Part shown: positions 37,824-48,749 of the stretch, one piece after another
Layout of the letters: each line of letters opens with the position of its first letter
Position numbering within the stretch: the first letter of the stretch is position 1
Source of the DNA: Allopusillimonas ginsengisoli
Lineage (GTDB): Bacteria; Pseudomonadota; Gammaproteobacteria; Burkholderiales; Burkholderiaceae_B
Assembly (NCBI RefSeq): GCF_004153455.1
Contig: NZ_SDQE01000001.1
Coordinates: forward strand, 744,001-808,000
Length of the DNA: 64,000 nt
Reading direction: 5' to 3'
Position numbers and translations under genes: made by a program
The notes under the pieces: model-generated
Told to the model about the DNA's origin: nothing
What the model saw: only the letters and a program-made list of their open reading frames with translations
The model's database searches: none

Positions 37824-39275
37824 CTATGCGACGGCCACCACTTCTTCACCGAGAATCAGTTTGTCGAGCTCTTGCTTGGGAGTACGCAGGTAGTGATGTC
37901 CAAAGGACAGGTAAAACACCAGGCCCAGCGCAAGCCAGCAAAGCAAGGCGATCCATGCCGGCGTGTCCAGAAACCCAGGGGCGCCTGGCACCAGCAGCAA
38001 GCCAAGGAAGCCGATGCTGCTCAATGTGCCCAGTAAGGCAATCAGCTTCTTGACGGGCGCCACTTCCTTGCAGAAGGCGGAGCCAGCATGCGAAGGCGAC
38101 CACTTGAACAGACGGAAGGCCGCTGCGCAATAGTAGATGAACGCCACGGAAATGCCGACGGCGGACATATCCACAATCCACAGCAGAACCGAGCGACCGA
38201 ACCAAGGCGCGAACAGGCAGATAGCGCAGATAAAGATAATGCTGGCGTAGGGCGTGCAATGCTTATCGTGCAGTCGGGAAAAAATGGGCGGGAGAGCTTT
38301 GGCCCGGCTCATGGCGAACATCAGGCGACTGCAAGAAATATAGAAACCGATGAGCCCCGTAAAAATCCCCATGCACAATGCGACGGCCAGCGCACCCAGC
38401 CCTACATTGCCCAGCACGCCCAGCACAGCCTGGCCCGTGCCCCACAGGTAACGATGCTCCACCAGTTCCATCCAGGGCATGGCCAGCCCTGTCGCAACAA
38501 TCATGATCGAGTAGTGAGATGCCGCAACAAATAGTGCAGCCAAAATCAGAAAGGTTGCCTTGCCAGGCGAAAAGCTGAATTCCTCTGCAGCCTGGGGAAC
38601 CGTATCAAACCCGACATAGGCCCAAGGGGAGATGGCCACGATCGCGCCAATCGCCGTCCAGGTTGGCAAGCCCGGCTGGAACAGCGGCGTCATGTTTCGG
38701 AATGAGGTATCGGGGGCTGCGACCATCCCAACAGTCACGCCGACGGCGGCTGCAATAAGCAGGGCGCAAAAATAGAACTGAGTCTGTGCGGTCGCATCTG
38801 CGCCACGAATATTGATCCAGGCAAAAATCACCAGCACCGAACTGGCAATCACAACTTCCATGAGATAGACATCCCAACCAGCGACGCTGTAGAGGAATCC
38901 CTGTTTGGCGACCTGCGGAAGCAAAAACTTGATCATCAGCGCGAATGCCGAAGCATTGAGCGCCACGATGGCGGCATACCCCAGAATAAGGAACCAGCCA
39001 CACAGAAAAGCATGCTTTCGACCAAATGCCAGGTAAGCGTAGGTAAATGCTCCACCGGTTACAGGATAGGCTTTCACCAAAAACCCCATGCTCAAGCCAA
39101 CCAGACTCAGGATCATCGCGCCGATCCAAAGACCAATAATGACGCCAAGGGGGCCAGCCATTTCCATCCACTCAACGGGTAATACAAAGCTGCCCCACCC
39201 GATTGCCGAGCCAAAGGCGATTGCCCAGACCCAATGGGGTTTAAAGGATTTTTCCAGGGTGATGCGTTCCGGCAC
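37824..39275 (-). CDS. APC-family amino acid/amine permease
   Basis: 483-residue inner-membrane transporter with about twelve transmembrane helices. The first helix carries the APC glycine-rich GSAIGWGSFVLP motif, and SRLMFAMSRAKALPPIFSRL follows in the middle. It starts with GTG, strongly supported by GAGGAGGAG upstream. It lies 45 bp downstream of the tRNA gene's 5' end on the same strand. Substrate unknown; amino acids or polyamines are typical. Confidence 0.88.
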   Translation of the reverse strand: MPERITLEKSFKPHWVWAIAFGSAIGWGSFVLPVEWMEMAGPLGVIIGLWIGAMILSLVGLSMGFLVKAYPVTGGAFTYAYLAFGRKHAFLCGWFLILGYAAIVALNASAFALMIKFLLPQVAKQGFLYSVAGWDVYLMEVVIASSVLVIFAWINIRGADATAQTQFYFCALLIAAAVGVTVGMVAAPDTSFRNMTPLFQPGLPTWTAIGAIVAISPWAYVGFDTVPQAAEEFSFSPGKATFLILAALFVAASHYSIMIVATGLAMPWMELVEHRYLWGTGQAVLGVLGNVGLGALAVALCMGIFTGLIGFYISCSRLMFAMSRAKALPPIFSRLHDKHCTPYASIIFICAICLFAPWFGRSVLLWIVDMSAVGISVAFIYYCAAAFRLFKWSPSHAGSAFCKEVAPVKKLIALLGTLSSIGFLGLLLVPGAPGFLDTPAWIALLCWLALGLVFYLSFGHHYLRTPKQELDKLILGEEVVAVA

Positions 39276-39652
39276 TGTCTCCTCCTCGCGTTGCGTCTTG
39301 CCTCGGACACTGTCGCCGACGCAGTCGCACTTAAATGGTCAAAAGAGTGTAGCGACTCGATCTCCAGCCGCGTAGGACCAAATCCCGATTGTTTTAGGAG
39401 CCAGCGAAAGACCGGGCCGCCTCAAAAACCGCCGCATGCCAGCCAGACATTGCCAGTGAGCAACCATAAAAAAAACACGCTCCGGCCATTCAGACCGAAG
39501 CGTGCTCTGAGTCATTGCAAGTTGTTTCAACCGCCCTGCGACGGCTACTGCTAACCGGGGCTACAGACAGTTGAAATCCAAAGATGCTTGATACTTATAT
39601 TCGTTCCTGACCTGAGGTACGCATACCTACCAACCTGGAACGTCAAGCCGTG
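39276..39652. other. 377-bp gene-free stretch between APC permease and Bug genes
   Basis: No credible gene. It contains the Bug-gene terminator (39468-39504) and, towards 39276, the leader of the APC permease gene. A long-looped TTTCAAC/GTTGAAA inverted repeat lies around 39527-39580, of doubtful meaning. Confidence 0.6.
39468..39504 (-). terminator. Rho-independent terminator on the minus strand
   Basis: A 10-pair stem (one G-U in RNA) between 39476-39485 and 39495-39504 with a nine-base loop is followed on the minus strand by eight T residues. It is the classic terminator in this window and ends the transcript of the Bug gene about 150 bp upstream. Confidence 0.85.
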
Positions 39653-40642
39653 TTATTCCAGCGAGATATTGCCCTTGGCAACAACATCGCGGGCCCAATC
39701 GTATTGCTCTTTGATTTCTTTGCCGAACTCTTCAGGCGTATTGCCCGACGGCGCGGCGCCTTGTTTTTCCAGCGTGGCGATGACCTTGGGATCCTCCAGC
39801 GCAACCACCGCCGCATCACGCAGCGTCTTGATGATGGCTTCCGGGGTGCCGGCTGGCGCGAGCAGGCCATACCAGGCAGGCTGGTTCAGCTCCGGATAAC
39901 CTTCCTCGGCCAGCGTCGGGACGTCGGGCAGTGTCTTCAGGCGCTCTGGCCAGGCAACAGCCAGGGGACGCAAGTTGCCGGCCTGGATCTGACCCATGGA
40001 CGAAGGCAGGTTGTCGAACATGCTGTCGATCTGGCCGCCGACCGCATCGGTCACGGCAGGGCCTGATCCCTTGTACGGAACGTGTACGGCATCAGTACCC
40101 GTGGACTGCTTGAAGGCTTCGCCAAACAAGTGCAGCACGGAGCATGTGCCCGAACTGCCATGCGTGTACTTGCCTGGATTATCCTTGAGCGCCTTGACGA
40201 ACTCCTTGAACGTTTTGGCGGGGAATTTGGGATTGACTTCGATCACGTTGGGTACGTTGGCGAAGTTGGTGACCGGCATGAAATCCTTGAGCGGATCGTA
40301 CGGCAGGTCGTTGGGACGGCATGCGGAGTTCACCGCCATCGTAGAGACCGTTGCGATGGACAGGACGTAGCCGTCTGGCTTGGCGCGCGCAGCTTCGGCG
40401 GCGCCAATGGCCCCACCTGCGCCACCCTTGTTTTCCACGACCATGGGCTGGCCGAGCTCTTCAGCCATGCGCTGCGTAACAATACGCGCGACGATATCTG
40501 TGGAACCGCCAGGCGCGAACGGCACGATGACACGAATGGGCTGACTGGGGTAATCAGCGGCAATGGCGGCGCCCGCGCCAAACAGCGAGACAACACCGGC
40601 AGCAAGGGTAAATGCCGCAAGTTTCGTGTGGAGTTTTTTCAT
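39653..40642 (-). CDS. Bug/TctC-family periplasmic binding protein
   Basis: 329-residue tripartite tricarboxylate transporter receptor. The Sec signal (MKKLHTK, hydrophobic core, AIAADYP) is followed by YPSQPIRVIVPFAPGGSTDI, the N-terminal Bug signature, and NKGGAGGAIGA. No TctA or TctB membrane subunit is encoded nearby, so it is an orphan receptor, common in Alcaligenaceae. Bug ligands are usually carboxylates or aromatic acids. It is divergent from an AEC transporter. Confidence 0.9.
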   Translation of the reverse strand: MKKLHTKLAAFTLAAGVVSLFGAGAAIAADYPSQPIRVIVPFAPGGSTDIVARIVTQRMAEELGQPMVVENKGGAGGAIGAAEAARAKPDGYVLSIATVSTMAVNSACRPNDLPYDPLKDFMPVTNFANVPNVIEVNPKFPAKTFKEFVKALKDNPGKYTHGSSGTCSVLHLFGEAFKQSTGTDAVHVPYKGSGPAVTDAVGGQIDSMFDNLPSSMGQIQAGNLRPLAVAWPERLKTLPDVPTLAEEGYPELNQPAWYGLLAPAGTPEAIIKTLRDAAVVALEDPKVIATLEKQGAAPSGNTPEEFGKEIKEQYDWARDVVAKGNISLE

Positions 40643-40812
40643 TTAGGAGATTCTCCGGGAAGGGTTTCTGAAAAACAGCCAGGATCAGCCGGGTGTTTGT
40701 GACCAGCCGCAGAATAACAGTAAACTAGCTGATTCATAATGGCTTCCTAGCGAAAACCATTAGCAACTGCCGGCGCTTGCGCGACCGGCTCGTATGGCCT
40801 AAGCCCGCTTAT

Positions 40813-41715
40813 ATGTCTGTCATCCAGCTCGTCCTGCCTGATTTTCTTTTGATTGCAATGGGTTGGGTGTTATACAACAAACTGAAGTACTCGGGAGAAT
40901 TTTTTCAATACGCTGAAAAGCTGGTTTATTTCATTCTGTTCCCGGCGCTTCTTTTTCGTTCGATTATACAAACTCCTCTCAGCCCTTCTACAGCATGGCA
41001 ATTGTTACAGGCGGTGCTGGCATTGCTGGCCTTCGGCCTTGCTGCCATGTGGCTGGCCCGGCCAGCGCTCAAGCCTGACGCTCGGTCCCTTGCCTCGGTT
41101 GCCCAGTGCGGCTACCGTTTCAATACCTATATAGGCCTGTCGCTGGCCGCGGCGATGGCCGGCGCCCAAGGGCAGACCGTGATGGCGGTCTTGGTGGGCC
41201 TGTCCGTGCCATTCGTCAATGTGGCTGCGGTCTATGGACTGGCGCGGCAGCAGCCAGGCAGCAGCCTGATCAGGGAGATTGTCCGCAACCCGCTGATCGT
41301 TGCCACCGTATTGGCTTTGGCGGGCAATTTCCTGCATGTGTCCCTCCCCGAGGTGGTGGATGTCACGCTTGCCCGGCTCGGGGCCTGCGCGATTGCGATT
41401 GGGCTGATTTGCGTTGGCGCTACGTTGTCCCTGGAGGGCGGGCGCGGCTCAGGCAAACTCATGGGCTGGGTGGTGGCGGTACGACTACTTGCCATGCCGC
41501 TGGCTGCCTTGGCCATTGGTTGGCTGCTGGAACTTTCGTTGCTGGAGCGCCAAATGTTGTTGTTATTTGGCTCTTTACCGACTGCATCGTCAACTTATGT
41601 ATTGGCGTCGCGCATGGGCGGAAACGGCCCTCTGGTTGCTGTCACCATGTCTGCATCGACCGTGCTGGCGATCGTTACGATTCCCTTCTGGCTGACCCTC
41701 AGCCCGGTCACCTAG
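40813..41715 (+). CDS. AEC-family transporter
   Basis: 300-residue inner-membrane protein of the auxin efflux carrier (malonate/malate carrier-like) family with about ten transmembrane helices. It begins SVIQLVLPDFLLIAMGW and ends in the typical repeated helix bundle. ATG at 40813 fits the family N-terminus better than an upstream start at 40777. Direction and substrate of transport are unknown. Confidence 0.83.
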   Translation: MSVIQLVLPDFLLIAMGWVLYNKLKYSGEFFQYAEKLVYFILFPALLFRSIIQTPLSPSTAWQLLQAVLALLAFGLAAMWLARPALKPDARSLASVAQCGYRFNTYIGLSLAAAMAGAQGQTVMAVLVGLSVPFVNVAAVYGLARQQPGSSLIREIVRNPLIVATVLALAGNFLHVSLPEVVDVTLARLGACAIAIGLICVGATLSLEGGRGSGKLMGWVVAVRLLAMPLAALAIGWLLELSLLERQMLLLFGSLPTASSTYVLASRMGGNGPLVAVTMSASTVLAIVTIPFWLTLSPVT

Positions 41716-41733
41716 CGTCTCGGGGTATTTGTT

Positions 41734-42297
41734 ATGTCGTCCGATAATCAGCAGAAATTAGCTACTTTTAACGTATATTTGCAAGATGAAGACGCAACAT
41801 CGGCACTGGCAAAAGCATTTGCGCCTATGCTTTGCGGCACTGATCCGCAACTGCCCGGGCTGTCCGCCGGCGGCCGGATCCATCTGCGCGGCGACCTTGG
41901 CGCCGGCAAAACCAGCTTCGTTCGCGCCCTGTTAAGGGCTGCCGGAATCACCGGCAGAATCAAAAGTCCCAGCTACGCCCTGCTTGAAAGCTATAATCTT
42001 TCTAACTTATACTTCTATCATCTTGATTTTTATAGATTTAGCAATACACGCGAATGGGTGGATGCAGGCTTTCGAGAAATCCTGCGGGACGATGCGGTAG
42101 TTTTGATCGAATGGCCGGACCAGGCGGGGGGGATGCTCCCGCCTCCAGACCTCGATATTACGTTCTCTTATGCAGATACGGGACGTAACGCCAGCCTCTC
42201 CGCCCTTAGCGAAAAAGGACGACTATGGCTGACGAAACTTGCTCCGCCCCGACAGGATCCACACCGGCAGACGTCGCCCGACGCCGAGTCCTCGTAA
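41734..42297 (+). CDS. tsaE: tRNA threonylcarbamoyladenosine biosynthesis ATPase TsaE
   Basis: 187-residue cytoplasmic ATPase for t6A37 modification with TsaB/TsaD. Walker A is GDLGAGKTSFVRALL, switch SPSYALLESY, and YHLDFYRF plus LIEWPDQ are conserved. Slightly longer than usual at both ends. Its last 73 bp overlap the start of amiC in another frame, so the two are translationally linked. Confidence 0.92.
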   Translation: MSSDNQQKLATFNVYLQDEDATSALAKAFAPMLCGTDPQLPGLSAGGRIHLRGDLGAGKTSFVRALLRAAGITGRIKSPSYALLESYNLSNLYFYHLDFYRFSNTREWVDAGFREILRDDAVVLIEWPDQAGGMLPPPDLDITFSYADTGRNASLSALSEKGRLWLTKLAPPRQDPHRQTSPDAESS

Positions 42298-43580
42298 CTG
42301 CCGGTTCCCTACTGATCATTCCAGTCATCCCTTCGTTGGCGCACGCCGCCTCCATCGTGGCGGTGCGAACATGGCCCGCCGATGAATACACGCGCGTGAC
42401 ACTTGAGCTCGACAAAGAGTTGAAGGCCGAGCATTTCATGCTCGAAGGCCCCGATCGTCTGGTTCTGGATATTGATGGCCTTTCCATGAGCCCGGCCATC
42501 AATGAACTTGTCTCGAAGATCAAACCCAACGATCCCTATATTCGCTCCGTACGCGTGGGGCAAAACCGCCCAGGCGTCTTGCGGCTGGTGCTCGACCTGA
42601 AACAGCCAGTTGCCCCGCAGGTCTTTACGCTCAAGCCGATCGGCGAATACAAATACCGGCTGGTGCTGGACCTGTACCCCAAGATCGCCCAGGATCCCCT
42701 GCTTGCAATTCTTAACAATGCCGAAGAGGATCCACTGGCGGAAGTGCTCGAGAATCTCGCGCAGAACGCACCACCGTCCGCGCCTGTTCCGTCCGTCCCG
42801 GGTCAGCAACTGCCCCCTATCGCCAAGCAACCCCAAGCACCTGCTCCCCTGCCGCCGCAGATCGCGCAACCACGCACACAGCCCTTGCTGATCGCCCTGG
42901 ATCCTGGCCATGGCGGGGAAGACCCGGGCGCCGTGGGGCGAAACGGAACACGCGAGAAAGACGTCGTATTGAGCATCGCCCGACGCCTGAAAAAGCTGAT
43001 CGATGCGCAACCCAATATGCGCGCTTATCTGACCAGGGACAATGACTACTTCGTTCCGCTGCATGTACGCGTGCAAAAGGCTCGGCGTGTCAAAGCCGAT
43101 CTGTTTATTTCCATCCATGCCGACGCCTGGATAAAGCCCAGTGCGCGCGGTGCGTCTGTCTTTGCCTTGTCTCAGAATGGCGCCACCAGCGCGGCAGCCC
43201 GCATCATGGCCAAGCGCGAGAACGATGCCGATTTGATCGGCGGGATAAACCTGGGTTCGCATGACAAGCAGGTGGCAAAGGTGTTGCTTGATCTTTCCAC
43301 CACAGCCCAGATCAACGATTCGATTCAGGTTGGACAGCGCGTGTTGCGCGAAATCGCCAAGATCAACAGCTTGCACAAGAAGGGTGTAGAACGAGCCGGC
43401 TTTGCCGTGCTCAAGGCGCCCGACATTCCGTCCATACTGGTTGAAACCGCCTTTATCAGCAATCCCGAAGAGGAACGCCGCCTGCGCAGCCCGAAATACC
43501 AGGGGCAAATGGCCGAAGCCTTGCTGGCAGGCATCTCAGGTTATTTCGAATCCAGCCCGGCGCTTGCCCGACGGGCATAG
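42225..43580 (+). CDS. amiC: N-acetylmuramoyl-L-alanine amidase AmiC, Tat-exported
   Basis: 451-residue periplasmic cell-division amidase. The leader DVARRRVLVTAGSLL is a twin-arginine signal, as in E. coli AmiA/AmiC. An AMIN domain follows (about 43-150, RTWPADEYTRVTLEL), then a proline-rich linker (180-225) and the zinc Amidase_3 domain with DPGHGGEDPGAVG and SIHADAW. The start lies inside tsaE because no later Met precedes the Tat motif. Confidence 0.93.
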   Translation: MADETCSAPTGSTPADVARRRVLVTAGSLLIIPVIPSLAHAASIVAVRTWPADEYTRVTLELDKELKAEHFMLEGPDRLVLDIDGLSMSPAINELVSKIKPNDPYIRSVRVGQNRPGVLRLVLDLKQPVAPQVFTLKPIGEYKYRLVLDLYPKIAQDPLLAILNNAEEDPLAEVLENLAQNAPPSAPVPSVPGQQLPPIAKQPQAPAPLPPQIAQPRTQPLLIALDPGHGGEDPGAVGRNGTREKDVVLSIARRLKKLIDAQPNMRAYLTRDNDYFVPLHVRVQKARRVKADLFISIHADAWIKPSARGASVFALSQNGATSAAARIMAKRENDADLIGGINLGSHDKQVAKVLLDLSTTAQINDSIQVGQRVLREIAKINSLHKKGVERAGFAVLKAPDIPSILVETAFISNPEEERRLRSPKYQGQMAEALLAGISGYFESSPALARRA

Positions 43581-43748
43581 CCTGCAGCCACCCGCTTGCC
43601 CATCGGGGCGAAAGCCTGAAATCAGGCCATCTCCTCCGGCCGCGCCGCGGCCTGGCATGCCAGCGACACCGGCCCGAGATCAGGCAAGCTGGCTACAGAC
43701 TGCTGCTTGATCCGCTGGCGGGTTGCAACCAGGCGAGTGGCAAAGCGG
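43581..43748. other. Convergent gap between amiC and dedA with GC hairpin
   Basis: 168 bp without a gene. A GC-rich inverted repeat GGCCGC-gcc-GCGGCC (43638-43652) could slow or end transcription from either side, but no T tract follows on either strand. Confidence 0.4.
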
Positions 43749-44390
43749 CTAGGACTCCGACGTCTTTTTCTTGAACAGCTTCCACAGCACCCCGGCCGCC
43801 ACCGGCACGACGGCGGCGCTGACACCCACCAATACAATGGTGCTCAGGTGCTCCTTGATGATAGGGACATTGCCGAAGAAGTAACCCAAAGTCACCAGCC
43901 CCCCGACCCAAATTACCGCGCCAATCACGTTGAATAGCTGAAAACGGACAATGCTCATCATGCCAACCCCGGCGACAAAGGGCGCGAACGTCCGGAAAAC
44001 GGGCAGGAATCGTGACAGGATAATGGTTTTGCCACCATGCTTTTGGTAAAACACATGAGTACGCAGCAGCGCGCGCTGGTCCAGAAAACGCACACGGCTG
44101 GTGAACACTTTTGGTCCAATGTAGCGGCCCACGTGGTAATTGACGGTATTGCCCAGCACCGCCGCCAGGATAAGCAGGCTTGCCAATAACACCGGGTCCA
44201 GCATGCCGCTTGCGCCAAATGCCCCAGCGATGAACAGCAGTGAATCACCGGGCAAAAACGGCAGCACGACCAGGCCTGTTTCCCCAAAGATAATCAGGAA
44301 GAGCACCAGGTATATCCATTCTCCGTACTGTACGACCCATTCGCCCAGGAACTGGTCTATATGGAGAATCATATTTACAAGATCAAGCAT
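43749..44390 (-). CDS. DedA-family membrane protein
   Basis: 213-residue inner-membrane protein of the DedA/VTT superfamily, with the conserved FGETGLVVLPFLPGDS and RFLPVFRTFAPFVAG motifs (acidic and arginine residues needed for function in homologues). DedA proteins act in lipid carrier recycling and membrane homeostasis. The start at 44390 (MLDLVNM) follows GGGA. Convergent with amiC and divergent from mutL. Confidence 0.88.
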   Translation of the reverse strand: MLDLVNMILHIDQFLGEWVVQYGEWIYLVLFLIIFGETGLVVLPFLPGDSLLFIAGAFGASGMLDPVLLASLLILAAVLGNTVNYHVGRYIGPKVFTSRVRFLDQRALLRTHVFYQKHGGKTIILSRFLPVFRTFAPFVAGVGMMSIVRFQLFNVIGAVIWVGGLVTLGYFFGNVPIIKEHLSTIVLVGVSAAVVPVAAGVLWKLFKKKTSES

Positions 44391-44485
44391 AGTTTCCCGA
44401 CATCGTGCGTGGGGCATTGCCCCGGAAAAAATCCCAGTGTATTCCACGCAGCAACTTGCCGCGAACGAACGGCTAAAATCACACC

Positions 44486-46513
44486 ATGACGAATCGGATT
44501 GACACCATGTCTGAACGACGCTGCATCGCCCCCCTGCCCGACCTGCTGGTCAGCCAGATCGCGGCGGGCGAAGTGATCGAACGCCCCGCCTCGGTGCTTA
44601 AAGAGCTGATGGAAAATGCCATTGACGCGGGCGCCCGCGCGGTCGAGGTTCGCCTCGATGGCGGCGGCATCCGCCGCATTTGCATCAGCGATGACGGCAG
44701 CGGCATACCGGCCAACGAACTCAGTCTTGCGCTAACCCAGCATGCCACCAGCAAAATCATTTCGCTGGATGAACTCGAATCGGTCGGGTCCATGGGGTTT
44801 CGGGGCGAAGCGCTGGCATCGGTGGCGTCAGTATCACGCCTGACGCTCACCTCGCGCACGGCCGATGAACCACACGCCTGGCAGATTAGCGCTGCATTCG
44901 ATGACCCGGCCCCCGCATCCGGCTCCGTGGGCACCACCGTCGATGTCCGCCAGCTGTTCGACGAAGTGCCCGCGCGCCGCAAATTTCTGCGTTCGGAAGC
45001 GACGGAATATGGGCATTGCGTAGACGCCTTCGAACGTATCGCACTGGCGCATCCCCATATTGCCTTTCGCCTGTTCCACAATGACAAGGCCCAACGCAAT
45101 TGGCGCGCCAGCGACGTGGCTCAACGCGTTCGGGAAGTGCTGGGCAGCGAGTTTGTCGAGCAATGCCTGGGGGTGCAGCGCGAGCAGGGCCTGATTTCGC
45201 TCGAAGGCGTCATCGGCCGCCCAACCTTCGCCAGGGCGCGGGCAGACAAACAATATCTTTATGTGAATGGGCGCTACGTCAAGGATCGCACTGTGTCGCA
45301 CGCGGTGCGACAGGCGTATGCCGACGTCCTGCATGGCGACCGCCAACCGGCTTATGTCTTGTTTCTGTCGGTGAATCCGGCCACGGTCGATGTCAACGTC
45401 CATCCGGCCAAGCACGAGGTACGTTTTCGCGACAGCGGCGCGGTGCATCGCTTTGTCAGCCAGACGCTGGGACATGCGCTGGCGGGCGGTGGCGGGCAGG
45501 TGCTCGCCAACACTGATGCAGCACCCGGCACGGCCGGGGCGGACACCCCTTCCTCCATGGATCGCGACGCCGGGCATTGGGCCGCTCACGCCCACCCCGA
45601 GAACCTGCGATCCGGAGCAGACCTGCGCAGCGACGAAAGGCCAGGCCAAGGCCCGTCCAATCCGGCAGGCTGGGGCGCCGGAAGGCCAGGCACCGATGTC
45701 TACCGCTCGCAGCAGCGCCTTAATCTGCATGGCGACGGCGGTGTGGCTTGGCAATCGTTTTACCGTCCGCAAGGCGGCGCCTCCGGCCTGGAAGACGCCT
45801 TCGCGCCTTATGGACATCAAGATGGGGCCCCAGCGTCCCGCAGCGATCAGCCCCGGCCTTCTGCCCTGCCACCATCGCCCTTTGGCACGCCCCCCCTTGG
45901 CGCATCACCCTTTGAGCCTGGCGCAACAGAATACCCGCTGGGCATGGCGCTGGGCCAATTGCATGGCATCTATATTCTGGCGCAAAATCAACAAGGGCTG
46001 GTCCTGGTCGACATGCACGCAGCCCATGAGCGCGTAGTCTATGAGCAGCTCAAGCACGCGATGGACGCGCGCGAACTCCCCCGCCAGGAATTGCTGGTGC
46101 CGGTAGTCTTTACAGTCAGTGAAAAAGAAATCGGCCTGGTCGAAGAATACGAAGACACTCTCACCGAGCTTGGCCTGAGCATACGGGCCGCGGGTCCTAC
46201 CGCCGTCGCCGTGCGCGCCGTGCCGGCGCTGCTGGCGGGCGGTGATATCGAATCCCTTGCGCGTGGCGTACTGCGGGACCTAGCCCAGGTAGGGATGTCG
46301 CCACGCCTGACAGAGCAACGCAACGAATTGTTGTCGACCATGGCTTGCCATGGCTCGGTTCGCGCCAATCGCCGCCTCACGCTGGATGAGATGAACGGCC
46401 TGCTGCGCAAGATGGAAGCCACCGAGCGCGCCGATCAATGCAATCACGGGCGTCCCACCTGGGTGCAATGGCGCATTGGCGAACTGGACAAGCTATTCAT
46501 GCGTGGCCAGTGA
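44486..46513 (+). CDS. mutL: DNA mismatch repair protein MutL
   Basis: 675-residue GHKL ATPase: N-terminal ATP site with [18 protein letters not shown] and [10 protein letters not shown], transducer domain to about 330, a long proline/glycine-rich linker (about 340-480), and a C-terminal dimer domain. Residues 509-520 read [12 protein letters not shown], the MutL endonuclease motif with Met in place of Gln, as seen in MutH-lacking bacteria. Start may be 44486 or 44507. Confidence 0.95.
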   Translation: MTNRIDTMSERRCIAPLPDLLVSQIAAGEVIERPASVLKELMENAIDAGARAVEVRLDGGGIRRICISDDGSGIPANELSLALTQHATSKIISLDELESVGSMGFRGEALASVASVSRLTLTSRTADEPHAWQISAAFDDPAPASGSVGTTVDVRQLFDEVPARRKFLRSEATEYGHCVDAFERIALAHPHIAFRLFHNDKAQRNWRASDVAQRVREVLGSEFVEQCLGVQREQGLISLEGVIGRPTFARARADKQYLYVNGRYVKDRTVSHAVRQAYADVLHGDRQPAYVLFLSVNPATVDVNVHPAKHEVRFRDSGAVHRFVSQTLGHALAGGGGQVLANTDAAPGTAGADTPSSMDRDAGHWAAHAHPENLRSGADLRSDERPGQGPSNPAGWGAGRPGTDVYRSQQRLNLHGDGGVAWQSFYRPQGGASGLEDAFAPYGHQDGAPASRSDQPRPSALPPSPFGTPPLGASPFEPGATEYPLGMALGQLHGIYILAQNQQGLVLVDMHAAHERVVYEQLKHAMDARELPRQELLVPVVFTVSEKEIGLVEEYEDTLTELGLSIRAAGPTAVAVRAVPALLAGGDIESLARGVLRDLAQVGMSPRLTEQRNELLSTMACHGSVRANRRLTLDEMNGLLRKMEATERADQCNHGRPTWVQWRIGELDKLFMRGQ

Positions 46514-46538
46514 TGCGCGGTACAGGAAGAACCCGCCC

Positions 46539-47480
46539 ATGACCACCCCCATTCTTTGCCTTGCCGGCCCCACAGCCGCAGGCAAGTCCGCCGCCACCTC
46601 CGCGCTGGCAGCACGCTGGCCCGTGGAGATCATCAATGTGGATTCAGCCACCATTTACCGCGGCATGGACATCGGCACGGCCAAACCCAGCAAGTCGGAA
46701 CAGGCGCGCGTGCCCCAGCATTTGCTGGACATCCGCGACCCGGCGCAAAGCTATTCCGCCGCCGAGTTCGAACGGGATGCCAATCAGCTGATTGGCGACA
46801 TCCTGTCACGGGGCAGGCTTCCGCTGCTGTGCGGTGGGACCATGTTGTATTACAAGGCACTGCGAGAGGGCCTGAATGCCCTGCCGGAAGCAGATGCGCA
46901 AATACGCGCACAGATAGACCGTGAAGCCGCCGAGATCGGATGGCCGGGCCTGCATCGCCAGTTGGCCGACTACGATCCCGTCACGGCCGCGCGGCTGTCT
47001 CCTAACGACAGCCAGCGTCTGCAGCGCGCCATAGAGATCTATCGCATCAGTGGCAAACCCATGTCAGCCTGGCTGCAAGCAGCGCGCTCGCCCTCAACGC
47101 AGCCCGATCAGGCCCATCAATACATAACGATCAGCCTGGAGCCTTCGGACAGGTTGGTTTTGCATGCGCGTATCGCACAGCGTTATCGCAGCATGCTGGA
47201 CCAGGGATTGGTGGAGGAAGTGGCCGCATTGCACGCCCGGCCGGACCTGCACCCCGGTCTGCCCTCGGTGCGTTGCGTGGGCTATCGCCAGCTCTGGGAG
47301 TATCTGGATGGGGCGAGCAGCCTGGAAACCGCCGTGGAGCGCGCCATTGCCGCAACTCGCCAATTGGCCAAGCGACAACTGACATGGCTGCGCTCGCAGC
47401 CGGACCGCCTGACGGTGGACTGCCTGGCCGACAATACCGCGGCACAGGTGGTGGATAAGGCCTCTGCCTATTGGCCTTGA
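46539..47480 (+). CDS. miaA: tRNA dimethylallyltransferase MiaA
   Basis: 313-residue enzyme transferring dimethylallyl to A37 of tRNAs reading UNN codons. P-loop [33 protein letters not shown] and the [12 protein letters not shown] motif are present. ATG at 46539 follows AGGAAGA and sits 25 bp after mutL, the usual order. Convergent with purM. Confidence 0.95.
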   Translation: MTTPILCLAGPTAAGKSAATSALAARWPVEIINVDSATIYRGMDIGTAKPSKSEQARVPQHLLDIRDPAQSYSAAEFERDANQLIGDILSRGRLPLLCGGTMLYYKALREGLNALPEADAQIRAQIDREAAEIGWPGLHRQLADYDPVTAARLSPNDSQRLQRAIEIYRISGKPMSAWLQAARSPSTQPDQAHQYITISLEPSDRLVLHARIAQRYRSMLDQGLVEEVAALHARPDLHPGLPSVRCVGYRQLWEYLDGASSLETAVERAIAATRQLAKRQLTWLRSQPDRLTVDCLADNTAAQVVDKASAYWP

Positions 47481-47587
47481 CAGGCCAGGTGATCCGGGAT
47501 GCGCGCTCGCAGCCCACTCACGCAAATGCACAGCCCCCTTGGCAGCCGTACGGTGCGCATTCAACCCGGGTTCCGGATGCGCGTGAG

Positions 47588-48640
47588 CTAGATGACGACC
47601 GTCTGTGGCGCGTCGGCACTTTCCCGGACCACGATCTCGCCCAGACGGCTGACCTGCTCGCCCTGCGCCGTGAGTGTGGCCATGACTGCGTCGGCATCCT
47701 GCGCCGCGACCACGATGACCATGCCTATGCCACAGTTGAAGACACGATGCATTTCGTTGTCTTCGACGCCGCCATTTTCCTGCAGCCAGGTGAACAGCTC
47801 TGGCATGACCCAGGCGTCGCGATGCAAGGTTGCGGCAAACCCAGGCTGCAGAATGCGCGGCACATTTTCGAGCAGACCGCCGCCTGTGATATGGGCCAGG
47901 CCCTTGATGGCCGGGCCGTGCTCGGCCAGCGCCGCCAGCACGGGCTTGACGTAAATGCGCGTAGGCGCCATCACGACGTCTTCGAGCGGGCGGCCGTCGA
48001 GTTCCTGCCCCGGACGCGCATTGGCGTGAGTGAGAATTCTGCGCAGGAGCGAGTAGCCATTGGAATGGGCGCCGCTGGAGGCCAGGCCCAGCACTACGTC
48101 GCCTTCGGCGATGGACTTGCCGTCGATGATGCGGGATTTTTCTACCGCCCCGACCGCAAAACCGGCCAGATCGTACTCGCCGTCCGGATACATGCCAGGC
48201 ATTTCGGCTGTTTCACCGCCGATCAGCGCGCAACCTGCAAGCTCGCAGCCCCGTGCAATGCCACCGACCACGCTGGCGGCAGTATCCACCGACAGCTTGC
48301 CGCAAGCGAAATAATCCAGAAAATACAGCGGCTCTGCGCCCTGGACGAGAATGTCGTTGACGCTCATGGCGACCAGATCGATGCCGACGGTGTCGTGGCG
48401 GTTCCACTCGAAAGCCAGGCGCAGCTTGGTGCCCACGCCATCGGTGCCTGACACCAGCACAGGCTGCTTGAGATGGGGCGGCACTTCGAACAGGGCGCCG
48501 AACCCGCCTATGCCCGCCATGACGCCAGCCCGCATGGTGCGGGCCGCAAGTGGCTTGATGCGATCAACCAGGGCATCCCCGGCGTCGATGTCGACCCCGG
48601 CATCGCGGTAGGTCATGGAAGCGGATTGTTTGTTTGTCAT
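47588..48640 (-). CDS. purM: Phosphoribosylformylglycinamidine cyclo-ligase (AIR synthetase)
   Basis: 350-residue enzyme of purine synthesis forming AIR from FGAM with ATP. The AIRS signature regions [15 protein letters not shown] and [23 protein letters not shown] are intact. Divergent from hda; the coding start faces a 109-bp shared promoter region. Confidence 0.95.
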   Translation of the reverse strand: MTNKQSASMTYRDAGVDIDAGDALVDRIKPLAARTMRAGVMAGIGGFGALFEVPPHLKQPVLVSGTDGVGTKLRLAFEWNRHDTVGIDLVAMSVNDILVQGAEPLYFLDYFACGKLSVDTAASVVGGIARGCELAGCALIGGETAEMPGMYPDGEYDLAGFAVGAVEKSRIIDGKSIAEGDVVLGLASSGAHSNGYSLLRRILTHANARPGQELDGRPLEDVVMAPTRIYVKPVLAALAEHGPAIKGLAHITGGGLLENVPRILQPGFAATLHRDAWVMPELFTWLQENGGVEDNEMHRVFNCGIGMVIVVAAQDADAVMATLTAQGEQVSRLGEIVVRESADAPQTVVI

Positions 48641-48749
48641 GAGAAAAGCCGTGGGATGTGCAAGAATTGCATGTTTAATTGAACCAGAGGGTAGATTTTA
48701 CGATGAACGCGGCAATTTCACCCGCGCGCCGTGCCGCTCCGAAATAATC

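Noticed and set aside
42309-43508. 399-codon open frame antisense to amiC
   Set aside because: Exact shadow of a well-supported Tat-exported amidase; no domain motifs, and long antisense frames are expected in G+C-rich codon usage.
44834-45820. 328-codon open frame antisense to mutL
   Set aside because: It covers the conserved MutL ATPase/transducer region and shows no recognisable motif.
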